DNA of 64,000 bases from VBAS01 sp963773465 (GCA_963773465.1 CAVZBF010000002.1:558001-622000); one strand, 5' to 3'. Shown: positions 9,229-18,772, numbered from the stretch's first letter. Translations and numbers: made by a program. Notes: generated by a model from the letters alone, not told the origin.

Positions 9229-9234
9229 ACAATT

Positions 9235-11157
9235 CTAAAAATTTATCGTTTGCCTGATCTTTCTTGTGATTAAAGCCATGCTCAGGTATTTAATATTCAG
9301 GAAATCGAAATGCCTGAGTAGTAAAAATGTGATGGCTGTTTCTTTTAATGCAATGGCGTTATTAAAACAATCCAGCGCCTTTTCTCTGGCACCGGCACGG
9401 GCATAATCAATACCCATCCATACCTGCGAAATGTATTCACTTTTTTCTTTAAGATCGTTGTAATTTTTATCCACTTCCTTTTCCATCAGCGAATAATTGC
9501 CATCGTTATAAAACTTCACAAGCGCCTTATTCTTCGATTTCTCTGCCGCGGCAATTGCTTCCTTTTTATCATTTAAAAACCAATAGATGCGGGAAAGATC
9601 TTCATAATATATTTTTTGAAGAGATGGATCAACAGCTGCTTTTTCAATCAATCCTTTTTGCAACGCAATGGCTTCGTCCGTCTGGTTATTATTTATCAAT
9701 GCTCTAATCCTGTTTTCCACTAAATAATCCCACATTGGATTCAGCTCGGTGCCCCGGCTGTAAATTTTCAATGCTTCTTCTTTTTCTTCTTTTGCTTCCA
9801 ATAAAATGCCCAGCCATAGGTACACGTTGGCCTGGTTTGCATTTAAATCAATAGCACGGCGATAAGTAATTTCTGCAGCATGCCAGTCGAATGTCTGGTG
9901 ATACCAGTAACCAAGCGTTGCCTGTATCTCTCCTGAAGAAGGATCAAGGCCGAGAGCGGTGTCGATATTCTTCTTTGCCAGCCAAAGCATCCTTGTCGGG
10001 TCCTCATATCCGCGAAAAGAAGAAAGCAGATACGTAGTGGCAAGACCGGAATAAGCATCGGCAAATGTTCTGTCTTTAGCAACCGCCTGTTGAAAAAGTG
10101 ATCTTGCCACCAGCAGATCGGTTTTGTTTCTTTTTTCAACAAGAAATTTTCCCCGCATATAATAATCATAAGCCTGCAGGTTTACCGTCGGCACATAATC
10201 TAATTGCTGAGATTCCTTTCTTGTAAGCGTTGTGTTTAAAACAGAAGCTATTGCTAAGGCTACTTCTCTTTGGATAGTGAATATATCATCAACAGGTCTG
10301 TCATAAGATTCAGACCATAAATGTTCATCAGTAACTGCATTGATCAACTGCGCTGTAATTCTAACCTGTGTAGGTGATCGTTGCACACTTCCTTCCACGA
10401 TAGTTGCCACACCAAGTTCTTTTCCAATTTCCCGGATCGATTTTGGCGTTTTCTTATACTGCATCACCGACGTACGGGAGATAACTTTAAAAGATTTTAT
10501 TTTTGAAAGCTGGGTAATGATATCTTCAGTAAGACCATCGCTGAAATACTCCTGTTCTTTATCACTGCTCATGTTTACAAATGGCAAAACGGCGATACTG
10601 TTTTCATCAATGGCTACCTGCTCATCATTAGGAGCGGCATGAAAAACCGTTTTACTGTATTCCGTAAGCACTTCATATATCCGGATCGGCTGTTTTACAT
10701 TTTTTAAAAATTCTTCTTTGATAAAAACAGAATCCATTCCTTTTTTATTAGCAATGTTCCTGTAAACCATTTCAGAAACATAAATCCCACCCTCCGGTGC
10801 CAACGCCTGTATCCTGGAAGCTATATTCACAACATCTCCAAAAACGTTCCCGTCTCTTAATAATACATCGCCCATGTGCACACCGATACGTACCGGCACC
10901 TTTGGATCTTCATTAAAGTCTGTTTGTAAAAGCTTGGCAAACTCTACTGCATCTGTTGCGCTGTTGAAAAGAACAAGACAGCCATCGCCATAGTATTGAA
11001 TGATCTTACCTTCCAGCTCTTCGACAATAATATCAATAACATGCCTGAACCGGGTGATCTTTTCAAGTGCTGAGCTCTCATCTTCCTGCATCATAGCGGT
11101 ATAGTTCACTATGTCTGCAAAAAGAATTGCAGCTAATTGATGCGAATGTTCAGCCAT
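9235..11157 (-). CDS. Class III adenylate/guanylate cyclase with FlgO/TolB-like and TPR domains
   Basis: A 640-residue soluble protein. Residues 8-165 form a class III nucleotide cyclase catalytic domain with all key residues visible: metal-binding Asp15 (FADIVNY) and Asp58 (YYGDG), Lys51 and Asp108 (GDVVN) at the base-specifying sites, and the transition-state pair Asn111/Arg115 (NIASR). Lys/Asp at the purine sites favours cAMP over cGMP. Residues about 185-315 match the FlgO/TolB N-terminal-like module (VLPFVNMSSDKEQEYFSDGLTEDI, EGSVQRS, LWSESYDR). The remainder is TPR helices up to the C-terminus. There is no membrane segment. This architecture is widespread in environmental bacteria; the signal sensed is unknown. 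It converges on the YD-repeat lipoprotein with a 6-base gap. Confidence 0.9.
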   Translation of the reverse strand: MAEHSHQLAAILFADIVNYTAMMQEDESSALEKITRFRHVIDIIVEELEGKIIQYYGDGCLVLFNSATDAVEFAKLLQTDFNEDPKVPVRIGVHMGDVLLRDGNVFGDVVNIASRIQALAPEGGIYVSEMVYRNIANKKGMDSVFIKEEFLKNVKQPIRIYEVLTEYSKTVFHAAPNDEQVAIDENSIAVLPFVNMSSDKEQEYFSDGLTEDIITQLSKIKSFKVISRTSVMQYKKTPKSIREIGKELGVATIVEGSVQRSPTQVRITAQLINAVTDEHLWSESYDRPVDDIFTIQREVALAIASVLNTTLTRKESQQLDYVPTVNLQAYDYYMRGKFLVEKRNKTDLLVARSLFQQAVAKDRTFADAYSGLATTYLLSSFRGYEDPTRMLWLAKKNIDTALGLDPSSGEIQATLGYWYHQTFDWHAAEITYRRAIDLNANQANVYLWLGILLEAKEEKEEALKIYSRGTELNPMWDYLVENRIRALINNNQTDEAIALQKGLIEKAAVDPSLQKIYYEDLSRIYWFLNDKKEAIAAAEKSKNKALVKFYNDGNYSLMEKEVDKNYNDLKEKSEYISQVWMGIDYARAGAREKALDCFNNAIALKETAITFLLLRHFDFLNIKYLSMALITRKIRQTINF

Positions 11158-11292
11158 AGGTTGAATGTTGGGCTGCGAAGTTAATGAAAAGCATTTTTTA
11201 TGAGGGAGAAGTATTGTGTTATCGGGATAATTTTTCCAATTAAAGTTTTACTGCATGCATAATGCGCAGTATCTTTTACCTATAATGATATG

Positions 11293-11682
11293 CTAATTTT
11301 GTTGTTTGGTATTTGCATCTTTTTTCTCCGGTTCCTTTAGCAACTTAAAATAAGTAACCTTAAAACGATTATTCACCACTTCGCCCTGCACTTCGGCTTT
11401 TCTTACTGCTTTACAAAAACCATCATTTGCATGGGCATCTCCATGAGAATCTATTTCGGTGCCGTCAACAAAATATGCTTTGCCGTTTATACGTACCGCA
11501 AGATCACATCCTTTCCCTTCAAGCTTGAACTGACACTCGCCACAAGACGCCTCCACAACCTGTATCTTCTTAGCAGGATCAGGTTTTGCAACCGCTGAGT
11601 CGGTTTTCTGGCTCAACAAACTGTTTCCAATTAACATGCAGACGATGCCTGCAATAAAGATTTTCATAACCTTGTTTTTCAT
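11293..11682 (-). CDS. Small exported Cys-containing protein, DUF6370-like
   Basis: 129 residues. An N-terminal signal peptide (hydrophobic residues about 7-24, ending LLSQ) precedes a compact domain with VVEASCGECQFKLEGKGCDLAVRINGKAYFVDG split by conserved Cys residues (CxxC plus a third Cys), then DSHGDAHANDGFC and KAEVQGEVVNNRFKVTYFKL. I recall this arrangement as the DUF6370 family of Bacteroidota; the CxxC and His residues suggest metal or redox chemistry, which is inference. The C-terminal 15 residues are charged and Lys rich. Confidence 0.7.
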   Translation of the reverse strand: MKNKVMKIFIAGIVCMLIGNSLLSQKTDSAVAKPDPAKKIQVVEASCGECQFKLEGKGCDLAVRINGKAYFVDGTEIDSHGDAHANDGFCKAVRKAEVQGEVVNNRFKVTYFKLLKEPEKKDANTKQQN

Positions 11683-11853
11683 TCTGCGAATTTAGTAAAA
11701 ATGCGTGGCTAAAGCCCGGTAAAATAAAAGACAGCCATATTTAAACTCTCTTTTACGTATAAAGTCTTTAGAAAGATTTTTACTGGCAACCTGCAAGAAA
11801 AGTCTGCCGTTTCTGTTAAGTAAGTTTTATCTTTAGAATTCAATCTAAAATTT

Positions 11854-13824
11854 GTGCATATACCCGGAGAAAATGATACATGGAAGAATTTCCCATCGCG
11901 TTTTCATGCACATTATTTATTATCCGGAGTTATCTTTTGTTTCCTATCTTTTCAATCCTTTTCACAGATCTGCCCACCCAACATAGATTTTGAAACGGGC
12001 ACTTTTAGTAACTGGAAGTGTTATACCGGAAATGTTTCCGCTGCCGGAGGCACCAACAATATTTTTCTTACTCAATCCGGTGGTCCTGTACCAAATCAGC
12101 ATACCATGTATTCGGGACCAAGCGCAGAAACGGACCCGTTTGGCGGATTCCCGGTCAATTGTCCTAATGGAAGTGGTCATTCGATAAGGCTTGGAAATAA
12201 TACAGGCGGCGGCCAAGCCGAAGGCATCTCGTATGAATTTACAATTCCGGCCGGCCAAAATATTTATTCACTTATTTATCACTATGCCGTCGTATTCCAG
12301 GACCCCGGTCATGAAATATATCAGCAACCAAGATTAGAGATCGAAGTGACAAATGTGACCGACAACCAGCTTCTCTTATGTTCATCGTTTACTTTTATTC
12401 CATTTGGCAGCATACTTCCCGGGTTTTTTGTTTCGCCATTCCAGCAGGATACTACAGATGTCTGGTGTAAAGATTGGTCGGCGGTGAGTATCAACCTCGA
12501 TAACAATGCAGGCAAAACAATAAAACTTTTTTTTAAAACTGCCGATTGCACATTTACCCGTCACTTTGGCTATGCTTATATCGATGTAAATTCAGAATGC
12601 AGCAGCGAGTTTGTAGGAGCTACTTACTGCCCTGATGATGCGTTTGTAAATGTGACAGCACCTTTTGGCTATGAAAGCTACACCTGGTTCAATAGTGGCT
12701 TCACGCAGACAATAGGAAATTCACAAAGCATTCTTTTTAATCCGCCACCGCCGGTGGGTACCGTCATTGCAGTGGAGGTTGTTCCTTATAATGGCTACGG
12801 ATGTCTCGATACATTATATGCCCACTTAGTAGATACCTTAACCGTGTTTGCCATTGCAGGAAGAGATACGCTTTCGTGCAACCAGAACCCGGTTCCGATT
12901 GGCGCCATTCCAAAGCCTGGCCTGATATATAGCTGGGCCCCGCAAGCTGGACTTTCCGATCCATACGTTGCCAATCCGCGGGCAGGGCCGCTTGTAACAA
13001 CTACCTATGTACTTACAACAAGCAGCGCAGGCGGAGGCTGCGCAACAAAAGACACCGTTGTAGTTGAAGCATCATTTATCGACACTTCACTACTTGTTGT
13101 TGGAAAACTAGCATACTGCATAACCAGCGGAGATAGTTCTGTGTTTTTTGTACAACCTACAGATGGCATCCAATGGTTGAGAGATAATCTTCCTATAAAC
13201 GGTCAAAACCAGGTCCGTTTCCGGGCAAATCAATCCGGTAATTACCGGGCATTGCTAACTAACGACAGAGGCTGTGCAGCACTGACAGAAGAAAAAACGG
13301 TGGATATTGAAATACCGCAGCCTGGTATTACTTACCCCGTGGAATATGCTGTTGTAAATTACCCGCATCAATTAAAGGCGAGGGCATTTGGAATTGGTGT
13401 TGAATGGAACCCTCCGACTTTTTTAAACTCTACTTCCACTCTTGTTCCCGTTTTTAACGGAACAACAGATAAGCTATACACAATTACCATTGAAACTGCT
13501 GCGGGATGTGTAACGGTAGATACACAATTGGTAAAAGTATTTAAAGAAGTAAGATTCTATGTGCCGTCTGGCTTTACTCCTAACCAGGATGGATTGAATG
13601 ATTACTTAAAACCAATACCGGTTGGAATGAAAGACTTTAAATATTTTCGGGTGTACAATCGCTGGGGGCAATTAATATTTGACCTGAAAGACGATCCAAA
13701 AGGATGGGACGGTAAAATAAAAGGGCGCCTTCAAACAACACAGGTGGTTGTTTGGATGGCTGAAGGGATCGGAATCAATGATGTAATTTATAAGCAAAAA
13801 GGAACCTGTGTGCTTATCAGGTAA
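11854..13824 (+). CDS. Secreted T9SS type B cargo protein (gliding motility-associated C-terminal domain)
   Basis: 656 residues from a GTG start; no in-frame ATG precedes the signal peptide (hydrophobic around residues 21-35, ending SFSQ). The start of the mature part, CPPNIDFETGTFSNWKCYTG, resembles the concanavalin/MAM-like N-terminal module common to these proteins; Ig-like/PKD-like segments follow (for example FAIAGRDTLSCNQNPV, then a YSWAPQAGLSD motif). The last 90 residues, beginning YVPSGFTPNQDGLND and ending CVLIR, are the type B T9SS sorting domain. The function is likely adhesion or matrix-related, but this is inference. It ends shortly before the ThuA gene. Confidence 0.87.
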   Translation: MHIPGENDTWKNFPSRFHAHYLLSGVIFCFLSFQSFSQICPPNIDFETGTFSNWKCYTGNVSAAGGTNNIFLTQSGGPVPNQHTMYSGPSAETDPFGGFPVNCPNGSGHSIRLGNNTGGGQAEGISYEFTIPAGQNIYSLIYHYAVVFQDPGHEIYQQPRLEIEVTNVTDNQLLLCSSFTFIPFGSILPGFFVSPFQQDTTDVWCKDWSAVSINLDNNAGKTIKLFFKTADCTFTRHFGYAYIDVNSECSSEFVGATYCPDDAFVNVTAPFGYESYTWFNSGFTQTIGNSQSILFNPPPPVGTVIAVEVVPYNGYGCLDTLYAHLVDTLTVFAIAGRDTLSCNQNPVPIGAIPKPGLIYSWAPQAGLSDPYVANPRAGPLVTTTYVLTTSSAGGGCATKDTVVVEASFIDTSLLVVGKLAYCITSGDSSVFFVQPTDGIQWLRDNLPINGQNQVRFRANQSGNYRALLTNDRGCAALTEEKTVDIEIPQPGITYPVEYAVVNYPHQLKARAFGIGVEWNPPTFLNSTSTLVPVFNGTTDKLYTITIETAAGCVTVDTQLVKVFKEVRFYVPSGFTPNQDGLNDYLKPIPVGMKDFKYFRVYNRWGQLIFDLKDDPKGWDGKIKGRLQTTQVVVWMAEGIGINDVIYKQKGTCVLIR

Positions 13825-13895
13825 TTTATCACCTGGGCGCCTGAACAAGGATGTGGCAGCACTCAGGATGTTTGAAAATATTACCAACAACGCAG

Positions 13896-14741
13896 ATGAA
13901 AAAAAGAAAAAAATATTTAGGCAAGATTTTAATCTCATGTATTTGTTTTTGTTTTTATTTTATTGCAGGCTCACATGCACAAAACAAAAAGCCGTTATTT
14001 AAAGTAATTGCATTTTACACAGCGAAAAGTGATTTGGCACATATCAGTTTTGTTCACGAAGCCAATAAATGGTTTCCGGAAATGGGGGCATTGTATAATT
14101 TCTCTTATGATTCGACCAATAACTGGAACAACCTCAATGAAAAATTCCTTTCACAATACCAGGTTGTTATCTTTTTAGATACAAGACCCGAAAAAACATC
14201 ACAAAGAGATGCGTTTAAAAAATTCATGGATAATGGCGGAGCATTTGTCGGCTTTCATTTTGCCGGTTTTGCATTAAACAATTCGGATTTTCCGCAAAAC
14301 TGGGATTGGTATCACAATATTTTTATCGGTGCCGGTCAGTATAAAAGCAATACATGGCATCCTGCTTCTGCAATACTCCGTGTAGAGGACACCACGCATC
14401 CTGCTACAAAAAATCTACCCCTCACTTTCAGATCATCGCCGAATGAATGGTATCGCTGGGAAAAAGATATCCGGTTGAATCCCGATATTAAGATTCTTTT
14501 ATCGATCGATTCAACAAGCTTCCCGTTGGGTAATGGGCCCAAGCAATCCGAAATCTGGCGCAGCGGCTATTATCCGGTAGCATGGACAAATAAAAAGTAT
14601 AAAATGCTTTATGTAAACATGGGGCATAATGATATCGATTACGATAATAAAACCAACAAAGAATTATCATTCCAGTTTGGAAATGATATACAGGATAAAA
14701 TGATCGTTGATGCGCTGATCTGGTTAGGCACCAAAAAGTAA
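13896..14741 (+). CDS. ThuA-like domain secreted protein
   Basis: About 281 residues. The ATG at 13896 starts a clean signal peptide (KKRKK then a hydrophobic core, ending SHAQ); the frame is open 15 codons further upstream but without signal-peptide logic. The body has the ThuA/trehalose-utilisation (GATase-1-like) fold pattern: FKVIAFYTAKSDLAHISFVHEANKW, YQVVIFLDT, FKKFMDNGGAFVGFHFAG, then WHPASAILRVEDTTHPATKNLP and PVAWTNKKYKMLYVNMGHND near the C-terminus. These proteins are often linked to polysaccharide or sugar-ketone metabolism, but the activity is unproven for most. It converges on the esterase gene with a 6-base gap. Confidence 0.85.
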   Translation: MKKRKKYLGKILISCICFCFYFIAGSHAQNKKPLFKVIAFYTAKSDLAHISFVHEANKWFPEMGALYNFSYDSTNNWNNLNEKFLSQYQVVIFLDTRPEKTSQRDAFKKFMDNGGAFVGFHFAGFALNNSDFPQNWDWYHNIFIGAGQYKSNTWHPASAILRVEDTTHPATKNLPLTFRSSPNEWYRWEKDIRLNPDIKILLSIDSTSFPLGNGPKQSEIWRSGYYPVAWTNKKYKMLYVNMGHNDIDYDNKTNKELSFQFGNDIQDKMIVDALIWLGTKK

Positions 14742-14747
14742 TGCTAA

Positions 14748-15638
14748 TTATTTCTGGTGAAAACCATCGCCGATAAATTGCAAAGCATCCGTTATCCCGG
14801 TTCTCCAATAAGTCCAGTTATGAGCACCATCTCTTACACGGTATTCGTGCGGAACGGCTTTTTCACTCAATGCAATATGTAAGCGGGCATTGCCGGTGGT
14901 CAAAAAATCATCGTCGCCGCAATCGATCCAGTAGCGAACTCTTTTAAGTTCATCGGCAGCTTTATCGGCAATGATCTTTAACGGTGAATTTTCATACCAT
15001 GTTTTTGTTAAACGGTCCTTTCCTTTTAAACCAATACCATACACTCTTCCCAGCACATTATTCCAGGTATTATCCGGCATTGATGCAAGATCAGTGTCTT
15101 CCCACACAGCAGCGCTTAGTGGTGCACAAGCTGCAAAAAGTTCAGGATGTTTTAATGCATAAATTAAAGTGCCATAACCCCCCATTGAAAGGCCAGCTAC
15201 TCCCCTATACCGTTTTTCTGCTTTCACCCTGTACGCTTTTTCAACGCCCGGCATAAATTCTCTGATAAAAAAATCTTCATAGTTTTCTTTTCCATCAAAT
15301 GAATTGACATAAAAACTTGAGTCGCCATTTGGCATAGCAATGATCATTGGAGGGATCGTGCCATTGGCAATGGCTTTATCGGCATAGCGGTTTATTTCTC
15401 CAAATTGCAGCCACCCGGTATTATCATCAGTAAATCCATGCAATAAATAAACGATAGGGTAAGAACGCTGCGACGTATAATAATCCGGAGGTAAATAAAG
15501 CGTATAGCGAACATCTTTCCCGAGTATTTTACTCTTCATCACTTCCTGCTCCAATACTTTACCTGGTTGGGAAAAAGAAATAAGGAACAGGCAACTGCTT
15601 AAAGACAAAAACAAAATTTTTTTTACCGGAGCTGTCAT
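14748..15638 (-). CDS. Secreted alpha/beta-hydrolase esterase (esterase D/feruloyl esterase-like)
   Basis: 296 residues with an N-terminal signal peptide ending ISFSQ. The hydrolase fold shows PIVYLLHGFTDDNTGW (oxyanion region), the nucleophile elbow GLSMGG with Ser near residue 150, an Asp in CGDDDFL and the catalytic His in DGAHNWTYWR near the C-terminus. It belongs to the putative esterase family that includes S-formylglutathione hydrolase, mycolyltransferase-like and feruloyl esterases; being exported, a carbohydrate-ester substrate is more likely, which is inference. Confidence 0.88.
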   Translation of the reverse strand: MTAPVKKILFLSLSSCLFLISFSQPGKVLEQEVMKSKILGKDVRYTLYLPPDYYTSQRSYPIVYLLHGFTDDNTGWLQFGEINRYADKAIANGTIPPMIIAMPNGDSSFYVNSFDGKENYEDFFIREFMPGVEKAYRVKAEKRYRGVAGLSMGGYGTLIYALKHPELFAACAPLSAAVWEDTDLASMPDNTWNNVLGRVYGIGLKGKDRLTKTWYENSPLKIIADKAADELKRVRYWIDCGDDDFLTTGNARLHIALSEKAVPHEYRVRDGAHNWTYWRTGITDALQFIGDGFHQK

Positions 15639-15667
15639 AATTTATGTTTTGGGATGATAAGAAAATA

Positions 15668-16714
15668 TTATTTCAAACTTGCCATATCAATTACAAACCG
15701 GTACTTCACATCACTTTTCAAAAGCCTTTCATACGCTTCATTGATTTGTTGCATAGGTATCACTTCCACATTTGCCACAATATTTTTTTCTGCACAGAAA
15801 TCAAGCATCTCCTGTGTTTCCACAGTGCCGCCGATCATTGAGCCGATAATGCTGCGACGGTTCTTAATTAATTCAAACGGATTTACATGAGGCTCTTCTT
15901 TCGGCAAACCAACCACTAATAATTTTCCATGAAGATCCAGCAACTTCAAATAAATTTCATAATCATGATCGGCGCTGACTGTATCAACTACTACATCAAA
16001 ATGACTGTGATGCTTTTTCATTGCTGCTTCATCAGTGCTTAATACAAAATGATGGGCGCCCAGTTGTTTTGCATCTTTTGCTTTTGATGGCGAAGTGCTG
16101 AGCATGGTGACCTCTGCACCCATTGCAACAGCAAATTTTACAGCCATATGCCCAAGACCTCCAAGACCGGCCACCGCCACTTTATCCCCGGGTTTGACGT
16201 TGGCAAACTTTAATGGCGAATAGGTAGTGATCCCTGCGCAAAGCAAGGGAGCAACCCCGGCCAGATCAAGTTTATCCGAAACATGATAGACCCATCTTTC
16301 ATCACAAACTATTTGAGTGCTGTAACCGCCCTGTGCCAATGTTACATTATCTCTTTCATAATTATTATATGTGCCCGTCATTCCTTCTGCACAGTATTGC
16401 TCCATAAATTTATTACATGGTTTACATTGGCGGCAACTATCAACCATTACACCCACACCGGCTGTATCACCGGTTTTAAATTTCTTTACATCACTTCCTG
16501 CTTTTATTACTTTACCAACAATTTCATGTCCCGGCACCATAGGATAAATGGAGCCGCCCCATTCATCCCGTACCTGGTGAAGATCAGAATGACAAACACC
16601 TGAAAACAAAATATCAACCAATACATCATGTTCCCTGAGATCTCTTCTTTCAAAACTAAATGGAGCCAATAGCGCAGTTGGATCTGATGCAGCATATCCT
16701 TTTACCTGTATCAT
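15668..16714 (-). CDS. Zinc-dependent NAD(P) alcohol dehydrogenase (CAD/YahK type)
   Basis: 348 residues, medium-chain dehydrogenase/reductase. The catalytic zinc site is visible as GVCHSD (Cys near residue 37) with PGHEIVG, the structural zinc site as four Cys in DSCRQCKPCNKFMEQYC, and the cofactor loop as GLGGLGHMAVKFA. Later YRFVIDM closes the domain in the usual way. Enzymes of this subgroup reduce a broad range of aldehydes with NADPH. The gene stands alone, transcribed away from the cupin gene. Confidence 0.92.
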   Translation of the reverse strand: MIQVKGYAASDPTALLAPFSFERRDLREHDVLVDILFSGVCHSDLHQVRDEWGGSIYPMVPGHEIVGKVIKAGSDVKKFKTGDTAGVGVMVDSCRQCKPCNKFMEQYCAEGMTGTYNNYERDNVTLAQGGYSTQIVCDERWVYHVSDKLDLAGVAPLLCAGITTYSPLKFANVKPGDKVAVAGLGGLGHMAVKFAVAMGAEVTMLSTSPSKAKDAKQLGAHHFVLSTDEAAMKKHHSHFDVVVDTVSADHDYEIYLKLLDLHGKLLVVGLPKEEPHVNPFELIKNRRSIIGSMIGGTVETQEMLDFCAEKNIVANVEVIPMQQINEAYERLLKSDVKYRFVIDMASLK

Positions 16715-16785
16715 GCCTAATTTTTATTGATCAAATTTATCAAAGAATGATACCATATCTTTATTTTTTCCTGTAAAAGAAAAAC

Positions 16786-16793
16786 TATCTTTA
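16786..16793 (+). promoter_or_regulatory. -7-like box TATCTTTA abutting a start codon
   Basis: Seven of eight positions match TAnnTTTG, placed 5 bases before the ATG at 16799. Same geometry as the box at 4512-4519; weak on its own. Confidence 0.25.
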
Positions 16794-16798
16794 AAATA

Positions 16799-17456
16799 AT
16801 GAGAAAATTTTTAACAACAATAGTATCGTCTCTACAATTCGATGTTTGTTTTGGCCCAGGTACATGTGAGAGATGAACCGAGACACCATAATGTTTTTGA
16901 AAATGAATTTCTCCGCATTCTTGATGTGCACCTGGGTCCAAAAGATACTACGTTATATCATTTGCATAATACTCCTTCCGTATTCATAATTTTTACAAAT
17001 ACAAATGTTGGTTCACAGCTGCTGGGTGGTCCACCGCAAAAAGGTGCAAATGTAAACGGTGTGATTAGTTATGATAGTCTTGCTTCTCCGCGTATTCACC
17101 GTGTATGGAATGACGATACCAGTTGGTTTCATGTCATGGATGTTGAGCTGACATCCAGACTGCAGAAAGGCAATACACCGGTTTTACAACATCCATCTTT
17201 ACAATTGTTATTTAATAAGCAACAAGTAAATGGTTACAGCACGGAATTAAAACCCGGCAGTGTTTTACACTTGCCCGCTTCTGCAGCCGGCTATTTAATA
17301 GTAAGTAAAGGAGAATCTGTTGCCGATTATAAAATAGATGGCAAATCTCAACATCGCATTTTAAAACCGGGCCATTATATATGGGTTGAACCTGGCAGAG
17401 ATTTTTCTTTACAGGGAAGCAATGCAGCAAATTTTGTCCTTTTACAAATAAAATAG
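16799..17456 (+). CDS. Exported cupin-like protein (frameshift in signal peptide)
   Basis: The frame open from 16842 begins MFVLAQVHVRDEPRHHN, which looks like the second half of a signal peptide. An ATG at 16799 in another frame encodes MRKFLTTIVSSLQF, the missing first half; deleting one base near 16836-16841 joins them into MRKFLTTIVSSLQF-MFVLAQ. The mature 200 residues hold two cupin-like beta segments: one with TLYHLHNTPSVFIIF (possible metal-binding His pair) and one with ILKPGHYIWVEPGRDFSL. Function unknown; such proteins bind small ligands or are regulatory. The intact ORF alone would be 204 residues. Confidence 0.7.
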
Positions 17457-17507
17457 ACAGCCATTGGCTTTTTCACTAAATTGCCTGTCCAAAAAAAATA
17501 TTCTTAT

Positions 17508-18065
17508 ATGAAAAAAATTATCATCACATCATCATTACTAACCTTCTTTCTTTTTATAAGCATTTCGAGTATCAAAGCCCAGGCGATGACCACGGAAGAT
17601 GTTCGGTCGTTGTTAATTAAAGAATGGGAAAGAGCTAAGGCCTATACGAATGAATATTTAAACACAATGCCTGCAGATAAATATTCTTTCAAAGCAGTTG
17701 ACAGCATCCGGAGCTTTGCCCAGCAAATGCTGCATCTTGCCGGAGGAAATATTTTCTTAATGATGAATGCCACGGACCATAAAGTGCCTGCGACTTTCGG
17801 AAATCCCAATCTTGAAAATAGTCCGGGAGCACAAAAGAAAGACTCCGTTGTCTTTTATGTAAATGCCAGTTACGATTACTGCATTGATGCGGTAAAAAAT
17901 TTAGACATTAATAAATGGGCGGAGAAAAAGAAAATCTTTGGTTTGGAAACAACACGTTTTGCGCTTGCAATAAAAACATTTGAACATCAGACACATCATC
18001 GTGGACAAACAACTATTTATATTCGTCTGCAGGGAATAAGACCACCGCAGGAAAAATTGTTTTAA
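17508..18065 (+). CDS. Exported DinB family protein
   Basis: About 185 residues; the ATG at 17508 (after nine further open codons) begins a good signal peptide ending SSIKAQ. The four-helix DinB/YfiT-like fold is recognised from WERAKAYTNEYLNTMPADKYSFK, MLHLAGGNIFLM and the C-terminal HQTHHRGQTTIYIRLQGIRPP, which carries the metal-binding His residues. Family members are metal-dependent, with thiol transferase or hydrolase relatives; no substrate can be given. Its stop is followed by a strong terminator that overlaps the convergent endonuclease III gene. Confidence 0.87.
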   Translation: MKKIIITSSLLTFFLFISISSIKAQAMTTEDVRSLLIKEWERAKAYTNEYLNTMPADKYSFKAVDSIRSFAQQMLHLAGGNIFLMMNATDHKVPATFGNPNLENSPGAQKKDSVVFYVNASYDYCIDAVKNLDINKWAEKKKIFGLETTRFALAIKTFEHQTHHRGQTTIYIRLQGIRPPQEKLF

Positions 18066-18090
18066 AGAAATTTATTTGAATAAATAATGG

Positions 18091-18115
18091 AAGCCCCGAT
18101 CAGTCATCGGGGCTT
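18091..18115. terminator. Bidirectional hairpin terminator overlapping nth 3' end
   Basis: AAGCCCCGAT and ATCGGGGCTT form a perfect 10-base stem with a 5-base loop, followed by TATTTTT on the plus strand. The stop codon of the minus-strand endonuclease gene (18104-18106) begins in the loop, and its last residues KPR are encoded by the stem. Confidence 0.9.
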
Positions 18116-18772
18116 TATTTTTAGCAATTTCTTCATCACAGTATTATAATAAAGACAAACAGGTTTCATAAAGCATATCTCGCATTTAGGTTGAGGCCGG
18201 CATATCTCCCTGCCATGAAATGACATTGCCATTCCTGCATCCCAATCCTTTTGCGGAAGCGTTTCCATTATTTGTTTTTCAATTTTTTTTGGGTCCGCTC
18301 CTTTTGCAATTCCAAGTCTTGGTGCTACACGTACCACATGCAAGTCAACGATCACCCCTTCTGCGGGCTTGCCAGATTCTCTTAAGATAACATTGGCGGA
18401 TTTGCTTCCGATGCCTTTTAAGGCGGTAAGACCTTCGTGTGTTTGTGGAATATTTTTATCTGCTTTGACAGTCCTCGCAATTTCCATTAACCATTGAGCT
18501 TTATTTGCAAAATTTCTCACTTTACTGATCAAAGGAAATAATGTTTCTTCAGTGGCCATTGACAATGCCTTCATATCCGGATAGGATTCAAATAATTTTG
18601 GCGCAATGGAGTTAATGTTCTTATCAGAGTCCCGGGCAGATAAAACAACCATTACTACTAACTGGTAGATATTTTTATATTCCAGTGGATGTTTTGTCTT
18701 TTTATATTTCTTCAGCAGCGGTTGTATGGCTTTGGGCCATCCGATAGCTATCGGATCGGTTTTGGCGGGCAT
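18104..18772 (-). CDS. nth: Endonuclease III family DNA glycosylase
   Basis: 222 residues. Bifunctional glycosylase/AP-lyase removing oxidised pyrimidines. The helix-hairpin-helix is LKGIGSKSANVIL with the catalytic Lys in GSKSA, followed by the catalytic Asp in VDLHVVRVAPRLG. Four C-terminal Cys (CRPQPKCEICFMKPVC) would bind the 4Fe-4S cluster; the first spacing is five residues rather than the six of the Escherichia coli enzyme. The gene symbol is assigned by family; it could be one of several paralogues. The last codons overlap the shared terminator. Confidence 0.88.
   Translation of the reverse strand: MPAKTDPIAIGWPKAIQPLLKKYKKTKHPLEYKNIYQLVVMVVLSARDSDKNINSIAPKLFESYPDMKALSMATEETLFPLISKVRNFANKAQWLMEIARTVKADKNIPQTHEGLTALKGIGSKSANVILRESGKPAEGVIVDLHVVRVAPRLGIAKGADPKKIEKQIMETLPQKDWDAGMAMSFHGREICRPQPKCEICFMKPVCLYYNTVMKKLLKIKPR

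Noticed and set aside
13672..13938. Minus-strand ORF at the end of the T9SS cargo gene
   Set aside because: Antisense shadow of the type B sorting domain and downstream gap.
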